A stretch of DNA of 64,000 nucleotides from Acidisoma sp965199065 (GTDB taxonomy: Bacteria > Pseudomonadota > Alphaproteobacteria > Acetobacterales > Acetobacteraceae): contig NZ_CBDAQN010000001.1 of NCBI RefSeq assembly GCF_965199065.1, positions 186,001 to 250,000 of the forward strand. Direction: 5' to 3'. Under the pieces are notes generated by a model. It was not told where the DNA came from. It did not search any database and was given only the letters and a program-made list of their open reading frames with translations. Made by a program: the position numbers and the translations under genes. Positions 1 to 8,472 of this stretch are shown in pieces. How positions within the stretch are numbered: the first letter of the stretch is position 1; each line of letters opens with the position of its first letter.

Positions 1-24
1 CTCTACGTCCGATTGATCTGCCAT
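1..24 (-). CDS. Start of a further phage gene, cut by the left edge
   Basis: Only the first eight codons (MADQSDVE) lie in the window. The ATG overlaps the stop of the upstream gene as TGATG, the same junction seen at the two preceding gene borders, which is why this is taken as a real start. The product cannot be named; position suggests another head-completion or tail gene of the prophage. Confidence 0.45.
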
Positions 25-677
25 CAGGTGATTGCCTGCGTCGCCGTCAGCCGCCAGCCAAGCGCTGTCCGTTCTACAGCGCTGAGCACGGCTGTCGTAC
101 CGGTCTCATCTGTCATCAGGTCGTCCTGTCGGAGTTCGACCGCCTTATCACCGAGCAGCGCGGGCAGGCGCACGATCCAGCTTGCGGGCCCGGGCTCTCC
201 CGGCAACGCGCCGGCGTTACGGCTTCCGGCGCCCGCCATCAGCACGCTTGCAGGCCATCTCTCAAGGAGTAGCGTTTCCTCGCGTTGCTGGACGCCGCCA
301 TAGCCATTGCTGCCGGGTTGTCGCGCGCCATCCGCGCGGGTGAAAGTTGCAACACGGTTCGTGAGGACACACACCGTCGGTAGAAGCGGTGGCTGGGCGG
401 CTACGAAAAAGGTGCCTCCGGGTCCTCGAAGATAGTCGCCGGCGCGAGTGTAGGCCGTGTCGTAGACAGCGAACCAAAGCGGCTGGTCGTAGCGGGCACT
501 TCTATTCCAATCCTTATCCTCGGAGTGGAAAGCGGCATTCAGGCATAGCAGGCGATTCGCCTGAGACAACGGCGCGATGCCGCTCCGAGGTCGAAACGCC
601 TCGTACATGTCGCCCAGGTGAAAGGCAGCCTGGCCCATTCCGCGTGCAACGCGGTCGTTCAAGCGCGCGGCGTCCAT
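24..677 (-). CDS. Phage structural-region protein, 217 aa, function unknown
   Basis: The family is not recognised. The start chosen is the ATG that overlaps the preceding gene's stop as TGATG; a longer reading upstream would only run through that gene. The product is soluble, has no signal peptide or membrane segment, and is rich in aromatic and Arg residues in its N-terminal half (AFRPRSG, YDQPLWFAVYDTAY). It sits third after the major capsid gene in a tightly packed minus-strand set, where head-completion, connector or minor structural proteins are usually encoded. That role is inferred from position only. Confidence 0.6.
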   Translation of the reverse strand: MDAARLNDRVARGMGQAAFHLGDMYEAFRPRSGIAPLSQANRLLCLNAAFHSEDKDWNRSARYDQPLWFAVYDTAYTRAGDYLRGPGGTFFVAAQPPLLPTVCVLTNRVATFTRADGARQPGSNGYGGVQQREETLLLERWPASVLMAGAGSRNAGALPGEPGPASWIVRLPALLGDKAVELRQDDLMTDETGTTAVLSAVERTALGWRLTATQAIT

Positions 678-1066
678 CAAACCACCAGTGTTATGCCAGG
701 ACCCGCGAAGGCCGGACCTTGCGGCACGCCAAGGAAGCTGCAAAGCCGGCGCCGCCACTCGTCGAGGAGCGCGAAGCGGTCGCGGACCTCATCCGGGTTG
801 CGGCTCCACACAGCCGCCTGATCGGTGTCGAGGTTCTGGGCGGCCTGCGGAACAGCAAATTCCAGGCCCCGCAGCGTGCCGAGGTAGGTGCGGCACACCG
901 CCTCTTCCGCGGAGGAGAGGTTGCTCATGCGATACTCCAGCAGCCCATAGGACTGGAAGAAGCGCCAGCCCTGGAAGCCCCAGGGCCCTGCTCCGTATGC
1001 CGGATAGCCACAGAAGCGGCGGATGTCCGTCCGCTCGGCATCGGTGAAGCCCAAGGGATTCGTCAT
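677..1066 (-). CDS. Small phage head-region protein, 129 aa
   Basis: The reading frame continues upstream of 1066, but the start is placed at the ATG that forms a TGATG overlap with the preceding stop, giving MTNPLGFTDAERTDIRRFCGY. The product has a compact helical look, with Glu/Arg-rich stretches and no membrane segment. Size and place (second gene after the capsid gene) resemble head-tail connector or completion proteins of tailed phages, but no diagnostic motif is visible, so the role is an inference. Confidence 0.6.
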   Translation of the reverse strand: MTNPLGFTDAERTDIRRFCGYPAYGAGPWGFQGWRFFQSYGLLEYRMSNLSSAEEAVCRTYLGTLRGLEFAVPQAAQNLDTDQAAVWSRNPDEVRDRFALLDEWRRRLCSFLGVPQGPAFAGPGITLVV

Positions 1067-1374
1067 CAGTAGAACGAGCCCGAACCGCGCGTGAAAAACA
1101 CCTGTCCTGTGCCGCTCTGAAGGATAACCGCGGCGGCGCTGACCGTGGCACCGATACCGAAGACCATTTGGCTCGATGCTGGCACTGGCATGGCGGCTGT
1201 CGTCGCCGTCAACGCCGCTGTGGCTCCCAGGCACAGGAAGGCCGTGCTGTTGCTGCCATTGTAGACTAGCAGAGACGGTCCGGTTCCCCCGAGCGTCACT
1301 GAGGCGCTCGTGGTGCTCGCGGCGACGCTAACCGTCGCCTCGGGGCTGAAGGCGGCGATGCTGCCGCTGGCCAT
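1066..1374 (-). CDS. Small Ala/Ser/Thr-rich phage head protein, 102 aa
   Basis: The gene starts five bases after the major capsid stop (MASGSIAAFSPEATVSV) and ends in a TGATG overlap with the next gene. The protein is almost entirely small and beta-prone residues (Ala, Ser, Thr, Val, Gly) with hardly any charge, and so looks like a short beta-sandwich. Small beta proteins encoded directly after the capsid gene are often head decoration or stabilising proteins. That is the most likely role here, but it rests on position and composition. Confidence 0.6.
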   Translation of the reverse strand: MASGSIAAFSPEATVSVAASTTSASVTLGGTGPSLLVYNGSNSTAFLCLGATAALTATTAAMPVPASSQMVFGIGATVSAAAVILQSGTGQVFFTRGSGSFY

Positions 1375-1379
1375 GGCGC

Positions 1380-2702
1380 TTACCCCGCATGCTCGACCAT
1401 AACCGCGCGCTTGAAGGCGGCATTGGTCGCGGTGGGAATTGTGAGCGGCGTTGTCGTCGTGTCGGAGGGGGCGCAAAAGCCGCCGATCCAGTACCAGCTC
1501 TGCGCGATGATCTGCTGCAGCCGGTCGATTGGCTCGCGTGTCACCATGGCGACGGAGTCGACGATGGTGACGATGGAGTCCGCGGGTGCCACATCGTCGG
1601 CGCCAATCCCGGCAAAGTCGCCCTCGATGAGCGCTCCCTGGCCGCAGATGATGGGGCGGCGAACATAGAGCCCGGCGATGGTCGGATGCGGCTGGACGAA
1701 GGCCTCGGTCGTCGGAATGAAGCGCAGGCCCAGGAAATCGTTGACCATGCCGTCATGGAAAACGACATTGCTTGATGTGGCGCCGGTGAAGAGCGTCTTG
1801 AAATCCGGATCCGCGAAGAGCTGACGAGCCGAGACAGGGTCGAGGTAGCAATTGTAGACGCCGTCGATCTCCGGAACCGCGTTCTTCCGCAAAGTCGCGA
1901 CTGCATCGAGCAGGTTGCCCATGGCGAGAGTATCGGTCGCCTGGATGAGGGACGTGTTGCCGCGCCCTGCCGGCCGCAGGATCGAGCTTGCGGTAGCCGC
2001 CACAACTGAGTTGTAAATTGTGCCCTGTAGGACCGTCACGTTCGTGCTGAAGGTCAGCGTGCCGGAGATGCCGTTCGGCGTAGTGGAGGTGCTGGTTGCA
2101 TCCGCCGTAGTGCCTATCAGGGTGTAGACGCCGGAGCCGACCGTCACGGAAAGTGGGTTGCTCGATGACACAGCGGATTGCGCGCCGTTGACAAACGCGT
2201 TCTGGAAGCCGCGGACATCGTCCACCTGAAGAGTGGGCCCTGCGGCGCCGAGTGTCGCCGACACCCGTGTGTTGCCACCGAAGTAGGCATTGAACAGTGC
2301 GTTGCGGGCCAGCTCATCAAGGCTGCGGGCCGCCTGTTCGCCGTTGGTGTAGGCGTTCTGCAGGAACTGGCTGGCGATCCCCACCCGGCTCGTGACCATG
2401 TTGAGGTCGGCGGTCGCTGCATAGAAGTTCAGCGTCAGTGTGTACTGCTCAACGCCCCAGCTCGACGTCGTGAGGCCATTGTCAAAGTTCGTATTGAGCG
2501 CTGGGGAGAGCGGCGTGGTCACGCTTGGCTTAAGACCCGCACGCGTTTTCGTAAGCGTCTCGCCGATGCCTACGGCAATATCCTCGCGGTCGGCGACAGC
2601 CCGATAGCCGAGGCGGGAGCGCAGCGCCTGCTGGAACTCGCGCTCCAGGAAGCCCTGCTGGATGATCGGCTGCAAGGCCACGGGGAAGTTTTGGATGCCC
2701 AT
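1380..2702 (-). CDS. Phage major capsid protein (N4-gp56-like)
   Basis: A 440-residue protein, the size usual for HK97-fold coat proteins of the N4 gp56/P22 type. The N-terminus (MGIQNFPVALQPIIQQGFLERE) leads into a long helical stretch with a LDELARNALFNAY segment near residue 130, as in gp56-type coat proteins. A Thr/Ser/Val-rich insertion follows around residues 150-235 (probably a surface domain), then an EIDGVYNCYLDP segment and a beta-rich C-terminus ending in a repeated Thr tract. It follows the scaffold-like gene and precedes small head genes, the standard order of a morphogenesis module. Family assignment is by eye; role as coat protein is well supported by size, composition and neighbours. 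Confidence 0.75.
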   Translation of the reverse strand: MGIQNFPVALQPIIQQGFLEREFQQALRSRLGYRAVADREDIAVGIGETLTKTRAGLKPSVTTPLSPALNTNFDNGLTTSSWGVEQYTLTLNFYAATADLNMVTSRVGIASQFLQNAYTNGEQAARSLDELARNALFNAYFGGNTRVSATLGAAGPTLQVDDVRGFQNAFVNGAQSAVSSSNPLSVTVGSGVYTLIGTTADATSTSTTPNGISGTLTFSTNVTVLQGTIYNSVVAATASSILRPAGRGNTSLIQATDTLAMGNLLDAVATLRKNAVPEIDGVYNCYLDPVSARQLFADPDFKTLFTGATSSNVVFHDGMVNDFLGLRFIPTTEAFVQPHPTIAGLYVRRPIICGQGALIEGDFAGIGADDVAPADSIVTIVDSVAMVTREPIDRLQQIIAQSWYWIGGFCAPSDTTTTPLTIPTATNAAFKRAVMVEHAG

Positions 2703-2740
2703 TTCGATCCTCTTGATGGGTTAGAGTTCAGGGACGAGTG

Positions 2741-3145
2741 TCAGACGCGGCGCACGAGGGCGGCGCGAGCAGCTCGGTATTCTTCCAGCGTCATGTCGGT
2801 CGCTCTTTTGGCGCGTGGCGGCTGCGAGGGTGGCGGCACAGCCGTGGTCGTGCTCGAAGCACCGCCGAACAGCCAAGGTTTGGCGCGACGGAAGCGTTCC
2901 ATCGCCGTTGCTGCGCCGGTCACCTCGCCACGTTCACCGACCGCGACCGCCGAGGGATCGAGAAGCTTCAGCCCATCGAGATCGACCATGCCGGCACGGA
3001 CCGCCTCCGCCTTCAGCTCGGACATCACGAGATTGGCCCGGGCCTGTTCCGACAGGTTGCGGACCTGTTGCTCCAGCTCTGCGGCGCGGGCACGGAGCGA
3101 GTCTAACGTATCGATGTCGATAGAAGGCGTATCAGCATTCGTCAT
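2741..3145 (-). CDS. Phage scaffold-like protein
   Basis: A 134-residue, highly charged protein. Residues 10-60 form an obvious amphipathic coiled coil (LDSLRARAAELEQQVRNL), followed by a short Pro/Ser-rich linker and a basic C-terminus. A small coiled-coil protein encoded between portal and major capsid is typical of internal scaffolds, which guide coat assembly and then leave the head. The ATG lies inside the end of the portal gene (14-base overlap), which argues for translational coupling. No protease motif is seen, so scaffold removal would have to use another route. Confidence 0.65.
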   Translation of the reverse strand: MTNADTPSIDIDTLDSLRARAAELEQQVRNLSEQARANLVMSELKAEAVRAGMVDLDGLKLLDPSAVAVGERGEVTGAATAMERFRRAKPWLFGGASSTTTAVPPPSQPPRAKRATDMTLEEYRAARAALVRRV

Positions 3146-4541
3146 TCGGTTGTTCCTTTGCGATCCGAGCAAGCTCCGCCGCCACATCTTCGATGCCGTA
3201 TTCGTCCGCGATCACGCGGATCGCGGTCTCTCGGCTGATCTGCCCGGCTTTGGCCAGCGTGGAGAGTGTTTGGGCTTCAGCCAGTTGGTCAGCCGCACTC
3301 GGTGGATACCAGCGCGGCCAATCGAGCGAGAGGCGTGTCCCGGGCTCGATCTTGGGTGCGGGACGGCCAAGCACGGTGATGGAGTAGCGATCGGTGGCGG
3401 CCATGATCATCCGCACCAAAGCCAATAGGCCGTTCTCGCCATAGGAGATGCGCAGATTATCAGCCAGCCAAATGAGGCCTTGATTCATCAATTCCAAGGC
3501 ACGACCGGATTGGGCGGCGGCAATGCGGTCGGCCGAGGATCGGTTGCCGTGTACGCTTTCTAGCGCCAGTTCTCGCAACACGCGCACGTAGTCGATGACC
3601 GCGTTCGCGGCGGTCCCTCCGATCTCCAGCAATCGCGCATCGCCGTCTTTACTGACAACGAGAGCATTTCCGGCACCCTTGATGATCTCTCGATCACTGA
3701 TTGCCGGTTCCTTGATAAGCAACGTGGGGTCGGAGCTATAGGTGAGGCCGCGACCCGCTTGCGACAGCTGGTAATCGATCTCGATACTGGTCTCGACAGC
3801 AGCACGAAACGTGCAGCCCCCATCTACTCCGTCACCGCCAGGTAGGTTGCGGATCCAGACGATCGGGACGAAGCCGAGGCCGTGCCGCATTGTGCGGGCA
3901 GTATCGATTTCGGGGCCACCAATGGGCGTGATGCCCACAGGCCAGGGCAGAAACCAGGTTTCATCGTCCGAGTTCCAGCGCCGCATGAACCAGTAATCGA
4001 CTGAAGGTTCAGCTATCTCATAGCCCTGGGCTGCCAGGAGCGCCCCTCGGACTTTGTACTGCTCGGTGACGCTTGCCAGGGCATCAGGTGCATCGGCACG
4101 CCACACCGGGGTGAGGAACAGGCTGTCAACGATGGAGACATAGACTCGCCCTTTGAGAATGCGCAGTAGCAGAGCGACGGAGCCGACGGAACCGCGGAGA
4201 GCCGCATCGATCATGACAGCGTTGAGGCCGGCATCGCGGAGAAGGTCCGCGAGGAAGTTGCGGAGATCTGGATCGGCGCACACGATCGTCGGGAAATGTC
4301 CTTCGCTGAATAGCAAGGCCACGCTGTCTTCCACAACTGTGCGGGAGAGCGCGTAGCGGATGGAGGGACGGCGCTGGCGGATCGGGATGTATTCGCCTCC
4401 AGCTCCGCGTTCCTCATGGAACTGATAGGGCAGCACATCGTAGACAGTGCCGGCGAGCACCCGGCGCAACACGTCGAGCGTGTGGACGCGCGGTGGATAG
4501 TCATGGTCGCGCGGGATCAGCGCGCAGATCGCGTCGAACAT
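3132..4541 (-). CDS. Phage portal protein (SPP1 gp6-like)
   Basis: A 469-residue protein encoded directly downstream of the large terminase and upstream of the scaffold gene. Size and sequence character match SPP1 gp6-type portals: an N-terminal mixed domain, a central beta-rich part with YKVRG and PWPVGITPIGG segments, then the long helical crown/stem segment with RELALESVHGNRSSADR near residue 325, and a C-terminal acidic helix. The portal forms the ring through which DNA is pumped and to which the tail attaches. Identification rests on context plus overall resemblance; no single motif is diagnostic. Confidence 0.75.
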   Translation of the reverse strand: MFDAICALIPRDHDYPPRVHTLDVLRRVLAGTVYDVLPYQFHEERGAGGEYIPIRQRRPSIRYALSRTVVEDSVALLFSEGHFPTIVCADPDLRNFLADLLRDAGLNAVMIDAALRGSVGSVALLLRILKGRVYVSIVDSLFLTPVWRADAPDALASVTEQYKVRGALLAAQGYEIAEPSVDYWFMRRWNSDDETWFLPWPVGITPIGGPEIDTARTMRHGLGFVPIVWIRNLPGGDGVDGGCTFRAAVETSIEIDYQLSQAGRGLTYSSDPTLLIKEPAISDREIIKGAGNALVVSKDGDARLLEIGGTAANAVIDYVRVLRELALESVHGNRSSADRIAAAQSGRALELMNQGLIWLADNLRISYGENGLLALVRMIMAATDRYSITVLGRPAPKIEPGTRLSLDWPRWYPPSAADQLAEAQTLSTLAKAGQISRETAIRVIADEYGIEDVAAELARIAKEQPNDEC

Positions 4542-4711
4542 CGATTGACTTTCGAGGAAAAGCGCGATGAAGCGCGCATCTATGGGACGGCCAAGTCAGC
4601 GACTGGGAAGGGATGCGCTGCGTGGAGTCAGAGACGCCTAGACGCCAAACTCGCAGACAGGAACGAGCATCGGAAGCGCGGGTGGCCGCGTTGGATGACT
4701 GAGTATTACTT

Positions 4712-6064
4712 TCAGCGGCTAAGCAGAGGCACGTGCAGGCGTCGTGCGGGCGCTGCGGGCGCCAGCAGCGTCATGAAGGCGCGTGACAGCGCATCGACTT
4801 GGTCGTCTTTCCGGCCATGCGGGAAGTCCCGCAACTCTTCCAGGAAAGCTCGGTTCCAAGGGGCGCGAACGAGACTAACATTGCGAGCTTCGATCTGGGC
4901 CGCGACTGGCCCTGCGCGAGTGAGCTTCGCGCCCGTCTCGGGCGAGCACCGCACCGGGAACCCGGCCAGCTTGCGTGTCAAGTAGGTGGCCTGCGCCTGT
5001 CCAGCCTGCCCAGGGTCTTGCGGCAGAGAAACCAGAACCGTTGAACCGTCGCGCTGTGCGGTCGCCAGGATCGCGGCTTCCACCTCACCGGGTGTGCCAC
5101 GAAAGCGAACGATGTCGGTCACGGCGAAACGCTGCTCGGCGTCGCGGTCCAGACGTAGCCCGACGGTCCAGTCGGGGTCCTTTCCAGGCGCGGGGAGTGC
5201 CGAAGCCAAATCCCATGCCCGCACCGCCATCATGCCGGTTGGCGGCACGTCGCTCACCGATATGCGTTCAGGCATGAACAATCCGCCCGAGGGCGGCCGG
5301 GGGTCTTGCTGGAACAAAGCCGAGAAGGCGCGTTCGCCCATGGCGGTCCGCTTACGGGCTAAGGCCTCGGCATCTTCCCAGTCGGGCCAGAGCGCTTCAC
5401 CCTCGGCCCGGCCCATCGGGTCGGGAGGCACGGCCAGCGCCGGCAGCCGCAACAGGGTCCAGCCGGCTTCCGTTTCGAGGATACGGCCCCCAAGGTCGTC
5501 CTCATGCCACCTGGTCATTACCAGCACGACCCGTCCGCGCGGCTTGAGCCGGGGCAGCAGATCGGTTCGGTACCATTCCCAGGCGTGCTCGCGACACATC
5601 GGCGAGTCCGCGTCCGCCCAGGATTTTACGGGATCGTCGATGATTGCGAGATCGGCCCTGCGGCCCGCGAGCGGTCCGCGAATGCCCGCTCCGAAGTATT
5701 CTCCGCCCTGGTCCGTGCGCCAGCGATTGGCGGCACGTTCGTCCGTGGACAGCCGGTAGTTCAACGTGGCGCTGTGTTCCTGAACCAGGGCGCGCGTCCG
5801 TCGGCCGAAATGGCTTGCCAGACTGTCCGTGTGGCAGGCCGTGATGAGGGCCGCCCGCGGGTGGTGGGCCAAATACCAAGCCGGAAAAAGAACCGAGACA
5901 TACGTCGACTTGGCCGAGCCTGGCGGCATTAGAACCATGAGCCGGTCCGTTTCTCCGCGGCTCACCGCATCGAGCGAAGCCATCAGCCTACGATGATGTG
6001 GGGCAGGCGTCTGGTCGCGTTGGCTGAGAACCAACTCGGCCCATTCGGCAAGGCCCAGATTCAT
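4712..6064 (-). CDS. Phage terminase large subunit
   Basis: The DNA-packaging motor ATPase and nuclease, 450 residues. An adenine-binding-like N-terminus is followed by Walker A PPGSAKST (about 47-54), Walker B LAIIDD (139-144) and the coupling motif TRWHEDD (184-190). The C-terminal RNase-H-like nuclease domain starts near RAWDLA (282-287), with a late DDQVDAL segment supplying metal ligands. All catalytic elements are present, so the gene looks intact. A stretch of 170 bases separates it from the portal gene. A promoter-like sequence lies about 110 bases upstream of the start, so transcription of the packaging and head genes may begin here. Confidence 0.92.
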   Translation of the reverse strand: MNLGLAEWAELVLSQRDQTPAPHHRRLMASLDAVSRGETDRLMVLMPPGSAKSTYVSVLFPAWYLAHHPRAALITACHTDSLASHFGRRTRALVQEHSATLNYRLSTDERAANRWRTDQGGEYFGAGIRGPLAGRRADLAIIDDPVKSWADADSPMCREHAWEWYRTDLLPRLKPRGRVVLVMTRWHEDDLGGRILETEAGWTLLRLPALAVPPDPMGRAEGEALWPDWEDAEALARKRTAMGERAFSALFQQDPRPPSGGLFMPERISVSDVPPTGMMAVRAWDLASALPAPGKDPDWTVGLRLDRDAEQRFAVTDIVRFRGTPGEVEAAILATAQRDGSTVLVSLPQDPGQAGQAQATYLTRKLAGFPVRCSPETGAKLTRAGPVAAQIEARNVSLVRAPWNRAFLEELRDFPHGRKDDQVDALSRAFMTLLAPAAPARRLHVPLLSR

Positions 6065-6181
6065 GAGTGAACTGGAACCTCTTCAAGTCGGATGATTTAT
6101 GTCTGATTGCTCTTCGAAAGAAGAACCAAGTTCGAACTGCGTGCCGGAGAGCGTCATACACAATCAGGCATCATATAAAGT

Positions 6182-6210
6182 TATATAAGGAATTGTGGGG
6201 CGCTTGTCCA
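6182..6210 (-). promoter_or_regulatory. Putative promoter for the phage packaging/head operon
   Basis: On the minus strand a -35-like TGGACA (6205-6210) is separated by exactly 17 bases from a -10-like TATATA (6182-6187). It sits in a markedly AT-rich stretch between the sulfotransferase stop and the terminase start, unlike the GC-rich DNA on either side. The -35 box overlaps a short inverted repeat (TTGTGG/CCACAA). Assigned by consensus match and position only. Confidence 0.4.
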
Positions 6211-6238
6211 CAAAAATTTTACACTTAAGCAACAAAAA

Positions 6239-7480
6239 TCAAAGAGCCGGTATTTCCTCAGCGATGCCGAAGCAGCCCATGTAGTCCGCGAAGAAGCCGC
6301 GCTCACGCTGTGCGTTCAGGCCATGGTCGGCAAAATGGTAGACATTGCGGCCATAGCCGCCGCGCTTCTCGCGCTTTATCTCGGCCGTGATGTCGCGCAC
6401 GGCGTCATTCATGAGGGGCATCCCGAAGTGCGCGTAGAGACGCGCGATAGTCGCGATCGGGTCCTGCGTGAGATCCCGATACTGAACGTGGCAGATCGCC
6501 TCGCCGCCCTCATGAGCGCTTGCTGCGCGCATCATGGCTTCCACACCTTGGTGCCAACGGCTTGTCACCTGGACACCGATTTCCTCGCGGTCCTGATGCT
6601 GCGTGAATGGCTGGCGCAAGATCTCCGTGAGCTTCGCGACGGAGGGTAGCACCTTCAGCGGATCGCGATGCACGAAGACGATCCGTGCATCAGGATAGAC
6701 CGCGCGCACAGCGTCGAGGGCGAAGACATGGTCGGGGCATTTCAGCACCCACTGCACTTGGTCCGCGTCGTCGCCGGACTGGTGCTGGAGATGCTGGAGG
6801 TAGCGCTTGTGGAAGCGGTAGGCGAGCGCATGACCGTGGGCGTCCTGCCAAGCAAGATAACTCGGGATGCGGAAGGTCGTATCGAACCGGAGGGACTGGA
6901 ACACCTGCGCGGTGATTTCAGTGCATTCCTGGGGCATTTGCGCGGTCAGCGGATGTACTTCGCGGAAGCCGGGCGCCATTCTGGCGAAGGTTCGGAGCTC
7001 GCGCTCAGTCTGCTCCACGCGCCGGTCGCGTCCGTGCAGCGGCGCATAAGGCGCCATCGTCTGCCAGCAACTTGGGCTCCGCATTGCCGGATCGCAATCC
7101 AGCAGCCGATGCAGGAAGGTAGTACCGCTACGCGGCAGGCCCGTGATGATCAAAGGCCGGCGAATGGGGGTGGTGCGCACAGCCGGATGACGCTCTTCCT
7201 CCCGTCGCAGCCGCAACAGGTTGCGCAGGCAGCGCAGAACGTCCCAGCGAACGGCAAGGCGGCCGACCAGTGACAGGTTTGCCTCAGCCTCCAGGGAGCT
7301 GAGCAGGATCAGCAGACCTTCGATGAACTGGTCGGGGCCGAACTCTTCTCCGAAGGCTGCGGGGCTCTGACCCGCCAGGGCCTCCGATATGAGAGCCTCG
7401 GCGTCTAGAGGCCGCCTGCCTAAGCCCGTTAGCTGTGAAACGCGGTCGGCCAGCTTCAAGGCGGAGGTAACCATGGTCAC
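6239..7480 (-). CDS. Sulfotransferase family protein in the prophage
   Basis: A 413-residue PAPS-dependent sulfotransferase. The 5'-phosphosulfate loop is GLPRSGTTF (about 114-122), and the 3'-phosphate element is IVFVHRDP (267-274) followed by the conserved Ser of KVLPS. The C-terminal region with KREKRGGYGRNVYHFADHGL matches the end of the sulfotransferase_3-type bacterial family. It would transfer sulfate to a hydroxyl or amine of an unknown acceptor, perhaps a glycan or lipid. The gene begins at GTG (7480; a second in-frame ATG lies at 7474). It lies in the same direction as, and between, the DUF6362-like gene and the terminase, so it is either phage-carried cargo or a late insertion. Confidence 0.85.
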   Translation of the reverse strand: MTMVTSALKLADRVSQLTGLGRRPLDAEALISEALAGQSPAAFGEEFGPDQFIEGLLILLSSLEAEANLSLVGRLAVRWDVLRCLRNLLRLRREEERHPAVRTTPIRRPLIITGLPRSGTTFLHRLLDCDPAMRSPSCWQTMAPYAPLHGRDRRVEQTERELRTFARMAPGFREVHPLTAQMPQECTEITAQVFQSLRFDTTFRIPSYLAWQDAHGHALAYRFHKRYLQHLQHQSGDDADQVQWVLKCPDHVFALDAVRAVYPDARIVFVHRDPLKVLPSVAKLTEILRQPFTQHQDREEIGVQVTSRWHQGVEAMMRAASAHEGGEAICHVQYRDLTQDPIATIARLYAHFGMPLMNDAVRDITAEIKREKRGGYGRNVYHFADHGLNAQRERGFFADYMGCFGIAEEIPAL

Positions 7481-7513
7481 GGTGAAGCAATTTCCTTGAA
7501 AAGGCCCGTGCAG

Positions 7514-8113
7514 CTACCGGGGCGGTCGAACCCGGTCAAGCGAGAGGGTGCCACCGGCGCAGGTCATCGGAGGCATCCCCGCCATGCGCCGCATCTTGTC
7601 CCCCTGAGCCGCTTTCTCCTCAGCGGCTATCCGGCGGAGAGCGAAGATGATGATCCGAATGCCTTCGGCGTGCCAGCGTTGGATTGCTTTATGATCGGCG
7701 CCCAACACCTCGGCAAGGCGCCGCCAGGAAAAGAGGTGACGCCCGCTGATCGGGTGGACCAGGGCCCGGCACCCAATGATGCGGCGTAGCAGGTAGCGGT
7801 CCTGGGGGATCAGGGCGAGGTAGCTCAGGACCTTGTCCATGCGACTGATCCGGCTGGCGGACGGCATCGCGGGGCGCACCTCGGCAGACGACCAGCCGTA
7901 GGCTTCTGCCGCCTCCCGGAGAATCGGCAGCGAAGACGTTTTTAGGGCGGGCGAGAAACCGGTCGTCGGCAAGGACAGCAACGTGGAACCGGCTTCCTCG
8001 AAGCAGGCGATCAGCCCCTCGTACTCCGGCGGCAGTTCTCGGACGCGGCGACCGCGGCTGTCTACAGCTCTGGTGGGCGCGGTTTGGCCTCGCACGGTTT
8101 GCGCAGCGGTCAT
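7514..8113 (-). CDS. DUF6362-like DNA-binding protein, possible small terminase
   Basis: A 199-residue basic protein. Its C-terminal half contains the pattern seen in DUF6362 phage proteins: an SRMDKVLSYLALIPQDRYLL segment, a cluster RRIIGC, then a helix-turn-helix-like SWRRLAEVLGADHKAIQRWH near residues 130-150, followed by a basic helix. Such proteins are regularly encoded one or two genes upstream of the large terminase and may recognise the packaging site, but that function is inferred. The N-terminal 60 residues are not recognised. The sulfotransferase gene starts 33 bases after its stop. Confidence 0.6.
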   Translation of the reverse strand: MTAAQTVRGQTAPTRAVDSRGRRVRELPPEYEGLIACFEEAGSTLLSLPTTGFSPALKTSSLPILREAAEAYGWSSAEVRPAMPSASRISRMDKVLSYLALIPQDRYLLRRIIGCRALVHPISGRHLFSWRRLAEVLGADHKAIQRWHAEGIRIIIFALRRIAAEEKAAQGDKMRRMAGMPPMTCAGGTLSLDRVRPPR

Positions 8114-8157
8114 GCGGGGATTCCTTTGAGGGCAAAAACGCTTCAGGGGTCGAAATG

Positions 8158-8379
8158 TTAGACGGAGTCGGCGTAGGTCGATCCTTCGAGCACTGTTCCC
8201 ATGGTCAGCAGCATCCAGCTGAATGGATGGCCAGGAGGCAGAGGGAGGCGATCATCGCCCGAGCCGCGTTCGGGGCGTGCAGGCTCAATTAGCTTAGTCA
8301 ATTCACGATTGGGGCTTGAGAAGACCGGGGCCGGTCCGCTACCGTCCATTCGGGTGCCGCAATGGACTTGAACAGGCAT
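8158..8379 (-). CDS. Small phage early-type protein, 73 aa
   Basis: A short gene reading MPVQVHCGTRMDGSGPAPVF, with a CGGAGG ribosome-binding site a few bases before its ATG (complement of 8384-8388). The frame stays open for a further 170 codons upstream, but that part would run antisense through the repressor gene and the operator, so this ATG is preferred. No family is recognised. It is hydrophilic and proline-rich with a hydrophobic patch near the end (FSWMLLTMG). It is the first gene leftward from the operator region, the place of an early or immediate-response phage gene. Confidence 0.55.
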   Translation of the reverse strand: MPVQVHCGTRMDGSGPAPVFSSPNRELTKLIEPARPERGSGDDRLPLPPGHPFSWMLLTMGTVLEGSTYADSV

Positions 8380-8402
8380 GACGCCTCCGAGGAAATTAAA
8401 CA

Positions 8403-8427
8403 CTAACGAAACGTTAGCGTAACTAAC
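8403..8427. promoter_or_regulatory. Three-half-site operator of the prophage switch
   Basis: CTAAC (8403-8407), GTTAG (8413-8417) and CTAAC (8423-8427) stand in alternating orientation, each exactly 10 bases from the next. The first two form the perfect 15-base palindrome CTAACGAAACGTTAG. The cluster lies between the small leftward gene and the rightward XRE regulator gene and overlaps any promoter for either. It is the natural binding site for that regulator; binding itself is inferred. Confidence 0.6.
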
Positions 8428-8472
8428 AAAAGGTAGCAAGAGGTTTTGGTTCATAATCGGCGACCTGATGAC

